From: Burkholderia pyrrocinia
GTDB taxonomy: Bacteria > Pseudomonadota > Gammaproteobacteria > Burkholderiales > Burkholderiaceae
NCBI RefSeq assembly: GCF_001028665.1
Contig: NZ_CP011503.1
Location: forward strand, 1,116,001-1,180,000
Direction of reading: 5' to 3'
Length of the DNA stretch: 64,000 nucleotides
Shown piece by piece: positions 36,811 to 46,119 of this stretch. Positions within the stretch are counted from its first letter, which is position 1; every line of letters begins with the position of its first letter. The notes below the pieces were generated by a model. The model was not told where the DNA came from and did no database searches. It saw nothing but the letters and a program-made list of their open reading frames with translations. The translations under genes were made by a program, and so were the position numbers.

Positions 36811-38577
36811 ATGGATTCGCAGGCCAACTCGCTGATCAACCCCGACGCCCGCGCGGGCCTCGCCAGCCCGGCGCCCGGCGCCGCCGCGGCCGCCGCGCTG
36901 CCGGGCGCGGGCGTCGCCGGCGCGGACTTCGGGCTCGGCGGCTTCGCGGAACGCATTCCCGGCATCTCGCGGATGAAGGGCAACCCGAAGCTGCCGTTCC
37001 TGATCGCCGTCGCGTTCGCGATCGCCGCGATTACCGCACTCGTGCTGTGGAGCCGGACGCCCGACTACCGCGTGCTGTACAGCAACCTGTCGGACCGCGA
37101 CGGCGGCGCGATCATTACCGCGCTCCAGCAGGCAAACGTTCCCTACAAGTTCGCCGATGCCGGCGGCGCGATCCTCGTGCCGTCGAACCAGGTGCATGAA
37201 ACGCGCCTGAAGCTCGCCGCGATGGGGCTGCCGAAGGGCGGCTCGGTCGGTTTCGAGTTGATGGACAACCAGAAATTCGGCATCAGCCAGTTCGCCGAAC
37301 AGGTCAACTACCAGCGCGCGCTCGAAGGCGAGCTGCAGCGCACCATCGAATCGATCAACGCGGTGCGCAGCGCCCGCGTGCATCTCGCGATCCCGAAGCC
37401 GTCGGTATTCGTGCGCGACAAGGAAGCGCCGAGCGCGTCGGTGTTCGTCGACCTCTACCCGGGCCGCGTGCTCGACGAGGGCCAGGTCCAGGCAATCACG
37501 CGGATGGTGTCGTCCGGCGTGCCCGACATGCCCGCGAAGAACGTGACGATCGTCGACCAGGACGGCAACCTGCTGACCCAGTCGGCTTCGGCGTCCGGCC
37601 TCGACGCGAGCCAGCTCAAGTACGTGCAGCAGGTCGAGCACAACACGCAGAAGCGCATCGACGCGATCCTCGCGCCGATCTTCGGCACCGGCAACGCACG
37701 CTCGCAGGTCAGCGCGGACCTCGATTTCTCGAAGATCGAACAGACCTCGGAAAGCTACGGCCCGAACGGCGTGCCGCAGCAGGCCGCGATCCGCAGCCAG
37801 CAGACCAGCAGCGCGACCGAACTCGCGCAGGGCGGCGCGTCGGGCGTGCCGGGCGCGCTGTCGAACACGCCGCCGCAGCCGGCCTCCGCGCCGGTCGTCG
37901 CCGGCAACGGCCAGAACGCGCCGCAGACGACGCCGGTCAGCGACCGCAAGGACCAGACGACCAACTACGAAGTCGACAAGACGATCCGCCACCTCGAACA
38001 GCCGATGGGCAGCGTGAAGCGGCTGTCGGTCGCGGTCGTCGTCAACTACCAGCCGGTCGCGGACGCGAAGGGCCACGTAACGATGCAGCCGCTGCCGCCC
38101 GCGAAGCTCGCGCAGGTCGAGCAGCTCGTGAAGGACGCGATGGGCTACGACGCGAAGCGCGGCGACTCGGTGAACGTCGTGAACAGCGCGTTCTCGACCG
38201 TGAGCGACCCGTACGCCGACCTGCCGTGGTGGCGCCAGCCCGACATGATCGCGATGGCGAAGGAAGCCGCGAAGTGGCTCGGCATCGCGGCGGCCGCGGC
38301 GGCGCTCTACTTCATGTTCGTGCGCCCGGCGATGCGCCGCGCGTTCCCGCCGCCCGAGCCGGTCGCGCCGGCGCTCGCGGCGCCGGAAGACGTCGTCACG
38401 CTCGACGGCCTGCCCGCTCCGGTCAAGGCCGACGACGAGCCCGATCCGCTGCTGCTCGGCTTCGAATCCGAGAAGAACCGCTACGAACGCAACCTCGACT
38501 ACGCGCGCACGATCGCCCGCCAGGATCCGAAGATCGTCGCCACCGTCGTGAAGAACTGGGTGTCCGATGAACGCTGA
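36811..38577 (+). CDS. fliF: Flagellar MS-ring protein FliF
   Basis: 588 residues. TM1 is at about 66-87 (LPFLIAVAFAIAAITALVLW) after a long Ala/Pro-rich cytoplasmic tail. The periplasmic ring-building motifs are YRVLYSNLSDRDGGAI, VNYQRALEGELQRTI and FVDLYPGR. TM2 lies near the C-terminus (WLGIAAAAAALYFMFVRP), and the FliG-binding tail ends YARTIARQDPKIVATVVKNW. FliF is the base on which the rod, C ring and export gate are built. CCGGAGA lies before the ATG at 36811. The stop overlaps fliG by 11 bases. Confidence 0.95.
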   Translation: MDSQANSLINPDARAGLASPAPGAAAAAALPGAGVAGADFGLGGFAERIPGISRMKGNPKLPFLIAVAFAIAAITALVLWSRTPDYRVLYSNLSDRDGGAIITALQQANVPYKFADAGGAILVPSNQVHETRLKLAAMGLPKGGSVGFELMDNQKFGISQFAEQVNYQRALEGELQRTIESINAVRSARVHLAIPKPSVFVRDKEAPSASVFVDLYPGRVLDEGQVQAITRMVSSGVPDMPAKNVTIVDQDGNLLTQSASASGLDASQLKYVQQVEHNTQKRIDAILAPIFGTGNARSQVSADLDFSKIEQTSESYGPNGVPQQAAIRSQQTSSATELAQGGASGVPGALSNTPPQPASAPVVAGNGQNAPQTTPVSDRKDQTTNYEVDKTIRHLEQPMGSVKRLSVAVVVNYQPVADAKGHVTMQPLPPAKLAQVEQLVKDAMGYDAKRGDSVNVVNSAFSTVSDPYADLPWWRQPDMIAMAKEAAKWLGIAAAAAALYFMFVRPAMRRAFPPPEPVAPALAAPEDVVTLDGLPAPVKADDEPDPLLLGFESEKNRYERNLDYARTIARQDPKIVATVVKNWVSDER

Positions 38578-39562
38578 AGGCTTGACCAAGAGCGCGCTCC
38601 TGCTGATGTCGATCGGCGAGGAAGAGGCCGCTGAGGTATTCAAGTTCCTGGCGCCGCGCGAGGTGCAGAAGATCGGCGCCGCGATGGCCGCGCTGAAGAA
38701 CGTCACGCGCGAGCAGGTCGAGAGCGTGCTGCAGGACTTCGTGAAGGAAGCCGAGGAGCACACCGCGCTGTCGCTCGATTCGAGCGAATACATCCGCTCG
38801 GTGCTGACCAAGGCGCTCGGCGAGGACAAGGCCGGCGTGCTGATCGACCGCATCCTGCAGGGCAGCGACACGAGCGGCATCGAGGGCCTGAAGTGGATGG
38901 ACTCGGGCGCCGTGGCCGAACTGATCAAGAACGAGCATCCGCAGATCATCGCGACGATCCTCGTGCACCTCGACCGCGACCAGGCGTCCGAGATCGCGTC
39001 GTGCTTCACCGAGCGGCTGCGCAACGACGTGCTGCTGCGGATCGCGACGCTCGACGGCATCCAGCCGGCCGCGCTGCGCGAGCTCGACGACGTGCTCACC
39101 GGCCTGCTGTCCGGCAGCGACAACCTGAAGCGCAGCCCGATGGGCGGCATCCGCACCGCGGCCGAGATCCTGAACTTCATGACGAGCGTGCATGAGGAAG
39201 GCGTGCTCGAAAGCGTGCGCCAGTACGACGCCGATCTCGCGCAGAAGATCGTCGACCAGATGTTCGTGTTCGAGAACCTGCTCGAGCTCGAGGATCGCGC
39301 GATCCAGATGGTGCTGAAGGAAGTCGAGTCGGAAACGCTGATCATCGCGCTGAAGGGCGCGCCGCCCGCGCTGCGCCAGAAGTTCCTCGCGAACATGTCG
39401 CAGCGCGCGGCCGAACTGCTCGCCGAGGATCTCGACGCGCGCGGCCCGGTGCGCGTGTCCGAAGTCGAGACGCAGCAGCGCCGCATCCTGCAGATCGTGC
39501 GCAACCTCGCCGAGAGCGGCCAGATCGTGATCGGCGGCAAGGCGGAAGACGCATATGTCTGA
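38567..39562 (+). CDS. fliG: Flagellar motor switch protein FliG
   Basis: 331 residues. The N-domain starts MNAEGLTKSALLLMSIGEEE and binds FliF. The middle carries the EHPQ motif (KNEHPQIIATILVHLDRDQA). The C-domain has FVFENLLELEDRAIQMVLKE and charged residues for stator contact (LRQKFLANMSQRAAELLAEDL). It turns torque from the stators into rotation and is part of the clockwise/counter-clockwise switch. Overlaps fliF by 11 bases and fliH by 8. Confidence 0.95.
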   Translation: MNAEGLTKSALLLMSIGEEEAAEVFKFLAPREVQKIGAAMAALKNVTREQVESVLQDFVKEAEEHTALSLDSSEYIRSVLTKALGEDKAGVLIDRILQGSDTSGIEGLKWMDSGAVAELIKNEHPQIIATILVHLDRDQASEIASCFTERLRNDVLLRIATLDGIQPAALRELDDVLTGLLSGSDNLKRSPMGGIRTAAEILNFMTSVHEEGVLESVRQYDADLAQKIVDQMFVFENLLELEDRAIQMVLKEVESETLIIALKGAPPALRQKFLANMSQRAAELLAEDLDARGPVRVSEVETQQRRILQIVRNLAESGQIVIGGKAEDAYV

Positions 39563-40238
39563 TTCGGCGAGCGATCGCGCGGGCACCCTCACCGCCTACC
39601 AGCGGTGGGAGATGGCGTCGTTCGACCCGCCGCCGCCCCCGCCGCCGCCCGACGACGCGGCCGCTGCCGCCGCCGCGCTCGCCGAGGAACTGCAGCGCGT
39701 GCGCGACGCCGCGCACGCCGAAGGCCATGCGGCCGGCCACGTCGAAGGTCAGGCGCTCGGCTACCAGGCCGGTTTCGAGCAGGGCCGCGCACAGGGGTTC
39801 GAAGCCGGCCTGGCCGATGTACGCGAACAGGCCGCGCAGCTTGCGGCGCTCGCCGCGTCGTTCCGCGAGGCCGTATCGACCGCCGAGCACGATCTCGCAT
39901 CCGACATCGCGCAACTCGCGCTCGATATCGCGCAGCAGGTCGTACGCCAGCACGTGAAGCACGACCCGGCCGCGCTCGTCGCCGCCGTACGCGACGTGCT
40001 CGCAGCCGAACCCGCGCTGTCCGGCGCGCCGCATCTCGCGGTGAATCCGGCCGACCTGCCCGTCGTCGAAGCCTATCTGCAGGACGATCTCGATACGCTC
40101 GGCTGGACCGTGCGCACCGATGCGTCAATCGCGCGCGGCGGCTGCCGCGCGCACGCCGCGACCGGCGAAGTCGACGCGACGCTGCCCACGCGCTGGCAGC
40201 GCGTCGCCGCCGCGATCGGCAAGGTGAGCACGTGGTGA
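39555..40238 (+). CDS. fliH: Flagellar export ATPase regulator FliH
   Basis: 227 residues. A Pro-rich start ([14 protein letters not shown]) is followed by a glycine-repeat helix, [20 protein letters not shown] and GFEAGLADV, the AxxxG pattern typical of FliH. The C-terminal part ([20 protein letters not shown], then [11 protein letters not shown]) resembles the V-type ATPase E subunit. FliH holds FliI at the export gate and limits its activity. It overlaps fliG and fliI. Confidence 0.92.
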   Translation: MSDSASDRAGTLTAYQRWEMASFDPPPPPPPPDDAAAAAAALAEELQRVRDAAHAEGHAAGHVEGQALGYQAGFEQGRAQGFEAGLADVREQAAQLAALAASFREAVSTAEHDLASDIAQLALDIAQQVVRQHVKHDPAALVAAVRDVLAAEPALSGAPHLAVNPADLPVVEAYLQDDLDTLGWTVRTDASIARGGCRAHAATGEVDATLPTRWQRVAAAIGKVSTW

Positions 40239-41785
40239 CGCGGTCGCCCGAATCGCTCGCGCACGACGGCATGACGCCGCTCGAGCGCGAACTCGCGCTC
40301 GCGTCGTTCGGCCCCGCTGCCGCGCACGACACCGCACACGACACGACGCCGCACGCCACCGCTGCGGCGGCGGCCGCACACGACGCCGCGCCGCGCGCGC
40401 CGAACAATCCGCATCTCGCGCACTGGCGCACGCACCTGAACGGGCTCGCCGCGCGCAGCCACCGCGCGCTGCCGCTGCGGCCGTGCGGACGCCTCACGCG
40501 CGCGGCGGGCCTCGTGCTCGAGGCGATCGGGCTGCGCCTGTCGGTCGGCGCCGAATGCACGATCGAATTGCCGCCCGGCAGCACGCTGCCGCACGCGGAA
40601 GCGGAAGTCGTCGGCTTCGCCGGCGACCGCCTGTTCCTGATGCCGACCACCGACGTCGCCGGCGTGCTGCCCGGTGCGCGCGTGTGGCCGCTCGAAAGCG
40701 CCCCCGTCGCCGATCCGCTCGCGGGCGCGAAACGGCTGCCGGTCGGCTGGGAGATGCTCGGGCGCGTCGTCGACGCGTCGGGCCGCCCGCTCGACGGCCT
40801 CGGCCCGCTCGCGTCGAAGGTCGACGCGCCGCTGTCGGCGCCGTCGATCAACCCGCTCGAACGCGAACCGATCCACCACGTACTCGACGTCGGCGTGCGC
40901 GCGATCAACGCGCTGCTCACCGTCGGCCGCGGGCAGCGGATGGGCCTGTTCGCGGGTTCCGGCGTCGGCAAGTCGGTGCTGCTCGGCACGATGGCACGCT
41001 ACACGAGCGCGGAAGTGATCGTGATCGGACTGATCGGCGAACGCGGCCGCGAAGTGAAGGAATTCATCGAACAAATCCTCGGCGAGGACGGGCTCGCGCG
41101 CTCGGTCGTCGTCGCGGCGCCGGCCGACGTGTCGCCGCTGCTGCGGATGCAGGGCGCGGCCTACGCGACGTCGCTCGCCGAGTATTTCCGCGACCAGGGC
41201 AAGCACGTGCTGCTGCTGATGGATTCGCTGACGCGCTACGCGATGGCGCAGCGCGAGATCGCGCTGGCGATCGGCGAGCCGCCCGCGACGAAGGGCTATC
41301 CGCCGTCGGTGTTCGCGAAGCTGCCCGCGCTCGTCGAGCGCACCGGCAACGGACCCGAAGGCGGCGGCTCGATCACCGCGTTCTACACGGTGCTGACCGA
41401 AGGCGACGACCAGCAGGACCCGATCGCCGATTCGGCGCGCGCGATCCTCGACGGCCACATCGTGCTGTCGCGCACGCTCGCCGAGGCCGGACACTATCCG
41501 GCGATCGATATCGAGGCGTCGATCAGCCGCGCGATGACCGCGCTGATCGACGAAACGCATCTCGACCACGTGCGGCAGTTCAAGCAGATGCTGTCGCGCT
41601 ACCAGCGCAATCGCGACCTGATCGCGGTCGGCGCGTACGCACCCGGACGCGACGCGCAGCTCGACCGTGCGATCGCGCTCTATCCGCGCATCGAGGCGTT
41701 CCTGCAGCAGGGCTTTCGCGAATGCGCGCCGTTCGCATCGAGCCTCGCCGGGCTCGATGCGCTGTTCGACGCTTACGGAGGCTGA
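40235..41785 (+). CDS. fliI: Flagellum-specific ATP synthase FliI
   Basis: 516 residues from the GTG at 40235, which overlaps the fliH TGA (a second in-frame GTG is at 40232). The Walker A is [15 protein letters not shown] near residue 240, Walker [21 protein letters not shown], and [20 protein letters not shown] is a hallmark of the export ATPases. The first 60 residues form an Ala/His/Thr-rich tail that is longer than in E. coli. It drives loading of flagellar export substrates. Longer upstream reading is fliH in another frame. Confidence 0.94.
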   Translation: MTRSPESLAHDGMTPLERELALASFGPAAAHDTAHDTTPHATAAAAAAHDAAPRAPNNPHLAHWRTHLNGLAARSHRALPLRPCGRLTRAAGLVLEAIGLRLSVGAECTIELPPGSTLPHAEAEVVGFAGDRLFLMPTTDVAGVLPGARVWPLESAPVADPLAGAKRLPVGWEMLGRVVDASGRPLDGLGPLASKVDAPLSAPSINPLEREPIHHVLDVGVRAINALLTVGRGQRMGLFAGSGVGKSVLLGTMARYTSAEVIVIGLIGERGREVKEFIEQILGEDGLARSVVVAAPADVSPLLRMQGAAYATSLAEYFRDQGKHVLLLMDSLTRYAMAQREIALAIGEPPATKGYPPSVFAKLPALVERTGNGPEGGGSITAFYTVLTEGDDQQDPIADSARAILDGHIVLSRTLAEAGHYPAIDIEASISRAMTALIDETHLDHVRQFKQMLSRYQRNRDLIAVGAYAPGRDAQLDRAIALYPRIEAFLQQGFRECAPFASSLAGLDALFDAYGG

Positions 41786-41790
41786 TCCAG

Positions 41791-42249
41791 ATGGCTCACG
41801 GCTTTCCCCTTCAACTGCTGCTCGACCGCGCGCAGGAAGACCTCGACTCGGCCGCGAAGCAACTCGGCACCGCGCAGCGCGACCGCAGCGCGGCCGCCGA
41901 GCAACTCGACGCGCTGCTGCGCTATCGCGACGAATACCACGCGCGCTTCGCGCAATCCGCGCAGCACGGGATGCCGGCCGGCAACTGGCGCAATTTCCAG
42001 GCATTCATCGACACGCTCGAATCGGCGATCGCGCAGCAGCGCAACGTGCTGGCCGCGGCCGAAGTCCGCATCGACGAGGCGCGCCCGAACTGGCAACAGA
42101 AGAAACGCACCGTCGGCTCGTATGAAATCCTGCAGGCGCGCGGCGTCGCGCAGGAAGCGCAGCGCGACGCCCGGCGCGAACAGCGCGACTCCGACGAACA
42201 CGCCGCGAAAATCCTGCGCATGCGTGCCGACGCGGCCCGCTCGTCGTAA
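41791..42249 (+). CDS. fliJ: Flagellar export protein FliJ
   Basis: 152 residues, almost entirely coiled coil (LLLDRAQEDLDSAAKQLGTA, then DTLESAIAQQRNVLAAAEVR and EAQRDARREQRDSDEHAAKI). FliJ works like the gamma stalk of F-type ATPases: it sits in the FliI ring and links it to FlhA. Starts 5 bases after fliI. Confidence 0.93.
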   Translation: MAHGFPLQLLLDRAQEDLDSAAKQLGTAQRDRSAAAEQLDALLRYRDEYHARFAQSAQHGMPAGNWRNFQAFIDTLESAIAQQRNVLAAAEVRIDEARPNWQQKKRTVGSYEILQARGVAQEAQRDARREQRDSDEHAAKILRMRADAARSS

Positions 42250-42279
42250 CCGACCACCGCCTTCGAACGAGAGAACCTC

Positions 42280-43671
42280 ATGCCTCCCTTGCCCCTGCTC
42301 GGCGCGCTGATCGACACCGCCGGCGCCGCACTCAAGGCCGCCCGCGGCTCGGGTTCGTCCGGCGCTGCCGCCGGCAACGACGCCGCAACCGCCACGACCG
42401 CCGTGCCGTTCGCGCAGACGCTGAAGCAAAGCGTCGTCACGCGGCGCGACGCGGCGAATTCCGCCACACCGGATGCGTCGACGACGCAGGCCGCGTCGAA
42501 GCCAGCCGCCGGCGCTAAGCCGTCCGGTACGGACGACGACCAGTCGACCGACGACACGAACGCCGCCATCAACCCCGACGCCGGCGCGCTCGCGGCCGCC
42601 GCCGCCGTGCAGGCACAACTGCAGGCACGCATGGACAACGCGACGCCGACCGATGCCGCTACCGCCGCTGCCGCTGCCGCTGCCGGTGCCACTGCCACTA
42701 CCGCTGCCGCTGCCGCGCAAAAGACGGCCGTGTCCGGCCAGCCCGACGCGACGGCGACTCTGGCGGACCACGCCGCCAAGGATGCGGCCGCCCAGCCGGC
42801 CACGCCTGCGTCTAGCCGCGACGCGCTGCAAGCGGCGCTCGCCAAGCTGACCGGTGGCTCGGGCGCGATCGCGATGCCCGCGACCGGCGCAACGGCTTCG
42901 GCTTCAACATCGGCACCGGCACCGTCTGCGTCGACCGCCGCTGCCGCACCGCTGACGCCGAAAGTGCCGACGTTCGACCGCACGCTCGCCGACGCGAAAG
43001 GGGCGCTCGCCACGCAGCAGACGCCGACGCAGGCCACCGCGCAGGCGCTGCAGGCCGACGCGAACGCGCAGTCCGGCGCGCAGCATGCGCTCGCGGCAAC
43101 CACCGAAGCAACAGACCCGGCCGCCAGCGCGACGCTCGCGGCCGGTGCAACGGCTGCGGCCGCAGCGCAGGCGAACCTGCAGCTGTCGCCCGCCGCGAGC
43201 GCGATCGCCGCCGCCAACACGCACGTGCTCGCCCCGCACGTCGGCACCGCCGACTGGACGGACGCGCTGAGCCAGAAGGTCGTATTCCTGTCGAATGCGC
43301 ACCAGCAGAGCGCCGAGCTGACGCTCAACCCGCCCGATCTCGGGCCGCTGCAGGTGGTGCTGCGCGTCGCGGACAACCACGCGCACGCGCTGTTCGTGTC
43401 GCAGCACGCGCAGGTTCGCGACGCGGTCGAAGCCGCGCTGCCGAAGCTGCGCGAAGCGATGGAAGCCGGCGGGCTCGGGCTCGGCAGCGCGACCGTCAGC
43501 GACGGCGGCTTCGCGTCGCAGCAAAACCCGCAACAGACCTTCGCCCGCGGCCAGTCGTCGCGGCGCGGGAACGGCGGATCGTCAGCCGTCGACGCACCCA
43601 CCGACGCTGCGCAATCCGCACCGGCCGCCGCGAGCGTAAGCCGTGCCGGCCTCGTCGATACGTTTGCCTGA
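42280..43671 (+). CDS. fliK: Flagellar hook-length control protein FliK
   Basis: 463 residues. The N-terminal two-thirds is Ala/Thr-rich and low complexity (the molecular ruler part), with repeated AAATTAAAA-like stretches. The C-terminal domain (TADWTDALSQKVVFLSNAHQ, then QSAELTLNPPDLGPLQVVLR and AALPKLREAMEAGGLGLGSA) is the Flg_hook domain with the conserved LNPPDLGPL motif. It stops hook growth at the right length by contact with FlhB. Last gene of the fliFGHIJK run; its 3' end faces the GMC gene with 26 bases between. Confidence 0.93.
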   Translation: MPPLPLLGALIDTAGAALKAARGSGSSGAAAGNDAATATTAVPFAQTLKQSVVTRRDAANSATPDASTTQAASKPAAGAKPSGTDDDQSTDDTNAAINPDAGALAAAAAVQAQLQARMDNATPTDAATAAAAAAAGATATTAAAAAQKTAVSGQPDATATLADHAAKDAAAQPATPASSRDALQAALAKLTGGSGAIAMPATGATASASTSAPAPSASTAAAAPLTPKVPTFDRTLADAKGALATQQTPTQATAQALQADANAQSGAQHALAATTEATDPAASATLAAGATAAAAAQANLQLSPAASAIAAANTHVLAPHVGTADWTDALSQKVVFLSNAHQQSAELTLNPPDLGPLQVVLRVADNHAHALFVSQHAQVRDAVEAALPKLREAMEAGGLGLGSATVSDGGFASQQNPQQTFARGQSSRRGNGGSSAVDAPTDAAQSAPAAASVSRAGLVDTFA

Positions 43672-43697
43672 GCATTGCCGCCGGGTGCGCGCGCCGC

Positions 43698-45338
43698 TCA
43701 GCGGCCGTGCACCGCGGCAGCCGCCTGGCCGCTCGGCACACCGCCCTTGCGCGCCGCGACGATGAAGTCCGCCGCGCGTTCGCCGATCATCACCGACGGC
43801 GCATTCGTGTTCCCGCCGACCAGCGTCGGCATCACCGACGCATCCACCACGCGCAACCCTTCGACGCCGCGCACGCGCAGTTGCGGATCGACGACCGCGC
43901 GCGCATCGGAGCCCATCCGGCACGTGCCGACCGGGTGATAGATCGTGTCGGCATGCGCGACGATCGTCGCGCGCAGCTCGGCTTCGCTCTGGTCCGCCCG
44001 CGTGTACAGCTCGCGCCCGCCCTGCGACGCGAGCGGCGCCTGCGACAGGATGCGACGCATCGCCTGCGTGCCGCGCACGAGCAGGTCGAGATCGCGCGGA
44101 TCGCTGAAGAAACGCGGATCGATCAGCGGCGCGTCGCGCGCATCGCCGCTCGCGAGCGCCACCGTGCCGCGGCTGAACGGCCGCAGCGCGCACACGTGCA
44201 GCGAATAGCCGAAACCCCAGTGCATCTTGCGGTTGTGGTCGTCGACGAGCGCCGTGCAGAAATGCAGTTGCAGGTCGGGACGCTCGAGCGACGGATCGCT
44301 CTTGATGAAGCCGCCGGCCTCCGCGACGTTGCTCGTCATCATCCCCGTGCGGCTCGAGAAATAGCGCGCGAGTGCGGGCGTCATCTTCGCGATCCCGCGC
44401 ACGCACACGCCGACCAGTTCAGACGAATTCACGCGCGTGTTGATGATGAAGTCGATGTGGTCGATCAGGTTCGTACCGACGTCCGGCGCATCCTGCACGA
44501 CTGCGATCCCGTGCCGGCGCAATTGCTCCGCCGGGCCGATCCCCGAACACATCAGCAGTTGCGGCGAATTGAACGCGCCGGCCGACAGGATCACTTCCGC
44601 GCGCGCGCCGAGCGTCTCGACGCGTCCGTTGCGCGACACCGCGACGCCGACCGCGCGCTTGCCGTCGAAGCCGACGCGCAGCACCGTCGCGTCGGTGATC
44701 ACGTGCAGGTTCGGCCGGTTGCGGCCATAGATGTAAGCACGCGCGACGCTGCAGCGCGAGCCGTCGCGGTGCGTGACCTGGTAGAAACCGACGCCTTCCT
44801 GCGTCGCGCCGTTGAAGTCGTCGTTCAGCGGATAGCCGGCCGCATGCGCGGCCTGGATGAATCGTTCGGAGAACGGATTGCGAAAGCGCAGATCGGACAC
44901 CGACAGCGGGCCGTCCGCGCCGTGCCACGCATCGGCGCCGCGCTCGTTGCCTTCCGCGCGACGGAAATACGGCAGCACGTCCTGCCAGCCCCAGCCCGTT
45001 GCGCCGAGCTGCGCCCACTCGTCGTAGTCGCCCGGGTGGCCGCGCGTATAGATCATCGCGTTGATCGCGCTCGAGCCGCCCATCCCGCGCCCGCGCGGCT
45101 GGTAGCCGCGCCGCCCGCCGAGGCCCGGCTGCGGCACCGTCTCGTAGCCGTAGTTCGTGCCGAGCTTGAACGGCACCAGCGCCGCGATGCCGACCGGCAT
45201 GTTGACGAGCAGGTTGCGCTCCGTATGCGGGCCGGCCTCGATCAGCGCGATCGTCGCATCGGGGCAGGCATCGGCGAGACGGCCTGCCAGGCTCGAACCG
45301 CCCGAACCGCCGCCGACGATGATGTAGTCGTATTGCAT
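43698..45338 (-). CDS. GMC-family oxidoreductase (choline/alcohol dehydrogenase-like)
   Basis: 546 residues from the ATG at 45338 (MQYDYIIVGGGSGGSSLAGR), preceded by GGAGACGTG. FAD-binding motif at 5-20, GMC signature 1 GRGMGGSSAINAMIYTRGHP, signature 2 GAFNSPQLLMCSGIGP, and the active-site His in HPVGTCRMGSD. It should oxidise a primary alcohol to an aldehyde, passing electrons from FAD to a quinone or oxygen. The aldehyde dehydrogenase encoded divergently could take the next step. Choline is possible, but betA/betB proteins usually sit with betI, which is absent. Confidence 0.9.
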   Translation of the reverse strand: MQYDYIIVGGGSGGSSLAGRLADACPDATIALIEAGPHTERNLLVNMPVGIAALVPFKLGTNYGYETVPQPGLGGRRGYQPRGRGMGGSSAINAMIYTRGHPGDYDEWAQLGATGWGWQDVLPYFRRAEGNERGADAWHGADGPLSVSDLRFRNPFSERFIQAAHAAGYPLNDDFNGATQEGVGFYQVTHRDGSRCSVARAYIYGRNRPNLHVITDATVLRVGFDGKRAVGVAVSRNGRVETLGARAEVILSAGAFNSPQLLMCSGIGPAEQLRRHGIAVVQDAPDVGTNLIDHIDFIINTRVNSSELVGVCVRGIAKMTPALARYFSSRTGMMTSNVAEAGGFIKSDPSLERPDLQLHFCTALVDDHNRKMHWGFGYSLHVCALRPFSRGTVALASGDARDAPLIDPRFFSDPRDLDLLVRGTQAMRRILSQAPLASQGGRELYTRADQSEAELRATIVAHADTIYHPVGTCRMGSDARAVVDPQLRVRGVEGLRVVDASVMPTLVGGNTNAPSVMIGERAADFIVAARKGGVPSGQAAAAVHGR

Positions 45339-45405
45339 GTCACGTCTCCGTCGTGTCATGGAAGGCGCCCGGCACCGCCGCGCGACCGCGCCCCCTCTTA
45401 TAGGT

Positions 45406-45449
45406 TCTGTTTGCATAGGGAGCGCACATGCGTTCCCTATGCAAACAGA
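45406..45449. promoter_or_regulatory. 44-bp near-perfect palindrome upstream of the GMC gene
   Basis: TCTGTTTGCATAGGGA (45406-45421) and TCCCTATGCAAACAGA (45434-45449) are exact reverse complements, and the 12 bases between them are also nearly symmetric. Read on the minus strand, a TATAAG box (45402-45397) follows the palindrome at -10 distance, so the site would cover the promoter core of the GMC gene, 68 bases from its start codon. Probable operator; the regulator is unknown. Confidence 0.6.
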
Positions 45450-46119
45450 CCGTAGTGTTCGGGCATTGTAGGAATGGCCGTCATGCGCGCGGCGCGCGGA
45501 TTCAAGAGCGATTCCTCTAAACGCCCGCGTGAACTAAATTTAAGATGTATTGATTCGCTTCGCGCGACGCGCCGGCCGCGAGAAGCCGATCCGTCGCGAA
45601 ACGGGAGAGACGACGATGCAGCGCCAGGTTCTGCAGGCCGGGTGTCGACCGGGTTGTCCGGATGCACCGCACGCGGCCCGCATTTCATTTCAAACGGCTG
45701 CCCGCGCGGGGACGGTCGGCGTCATGCGCGCAGCCGATCGAAATCGAACGGCACGCGTCGTCGCCGACCGTTTGGACGGCGGGTCGCCGCAGCGACACGA
45801 TGCGCCGCGGCACGAATCGGGATGCGTGTCGTGCCGCCCTGCCTCGGTGCCCCGGCAGGTGGTCGCACGGCAGCGTCGCGTGCCCGGTCATCACCGCATC
45901 AGGCCGTGCGTGCATGCCGTGCGGCACGACGTTCGCATGCGAAAACCGTCGCGCGGATGCGACGCCCGCCGCACGCTGCAACCGGTTTTCGAGCACCCGT
46001 CGCATCCGGCCCCGCGCCGCGCGACGCGCACCACCCCGATCCGCGTCGCCGCGCTCGCCGAGCGCTCGCGTGCGGCGTGACGGCTGGCCGACAAGCCAGG
46101 CCCAACTGGAGGAGACGAC
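45450..46119. other. Gene-poor stretch before the aldehyde dehydrogenase gene
   Basis: Open frames here use rare codons such as CGA and have no family features, so I do not call a gene. AT-rich bases at about 45510-45560 may hold a promoter. CTGGAGGAGACG just before 46120 is the ribosome site of the aldehyde dehydrogenase. Confidence 0.45.

Noticed and set aside
36751-39540. A 929-codon minus-strand open frame opposite fliF and fliG
   Set aside because: It is the mirror of GC-rich codons in fliF and fliG. It has Arg/His-rich, low-complexity sequence and no family features.
43698-45338. Choline dehydrogenase BetA
   Set aside because: The GMC signatures fit, but betB and betI are not adjacent, and the nearby aldehyde dehydrogenase is of class 3, so choline is not supported.
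45550-46080. 176-codon open frame before the aldehyde dehydrogenase
   Set aside because: Codon use includes many CGA and A/T-ending codons; there is no family pattern and no ribosome site.
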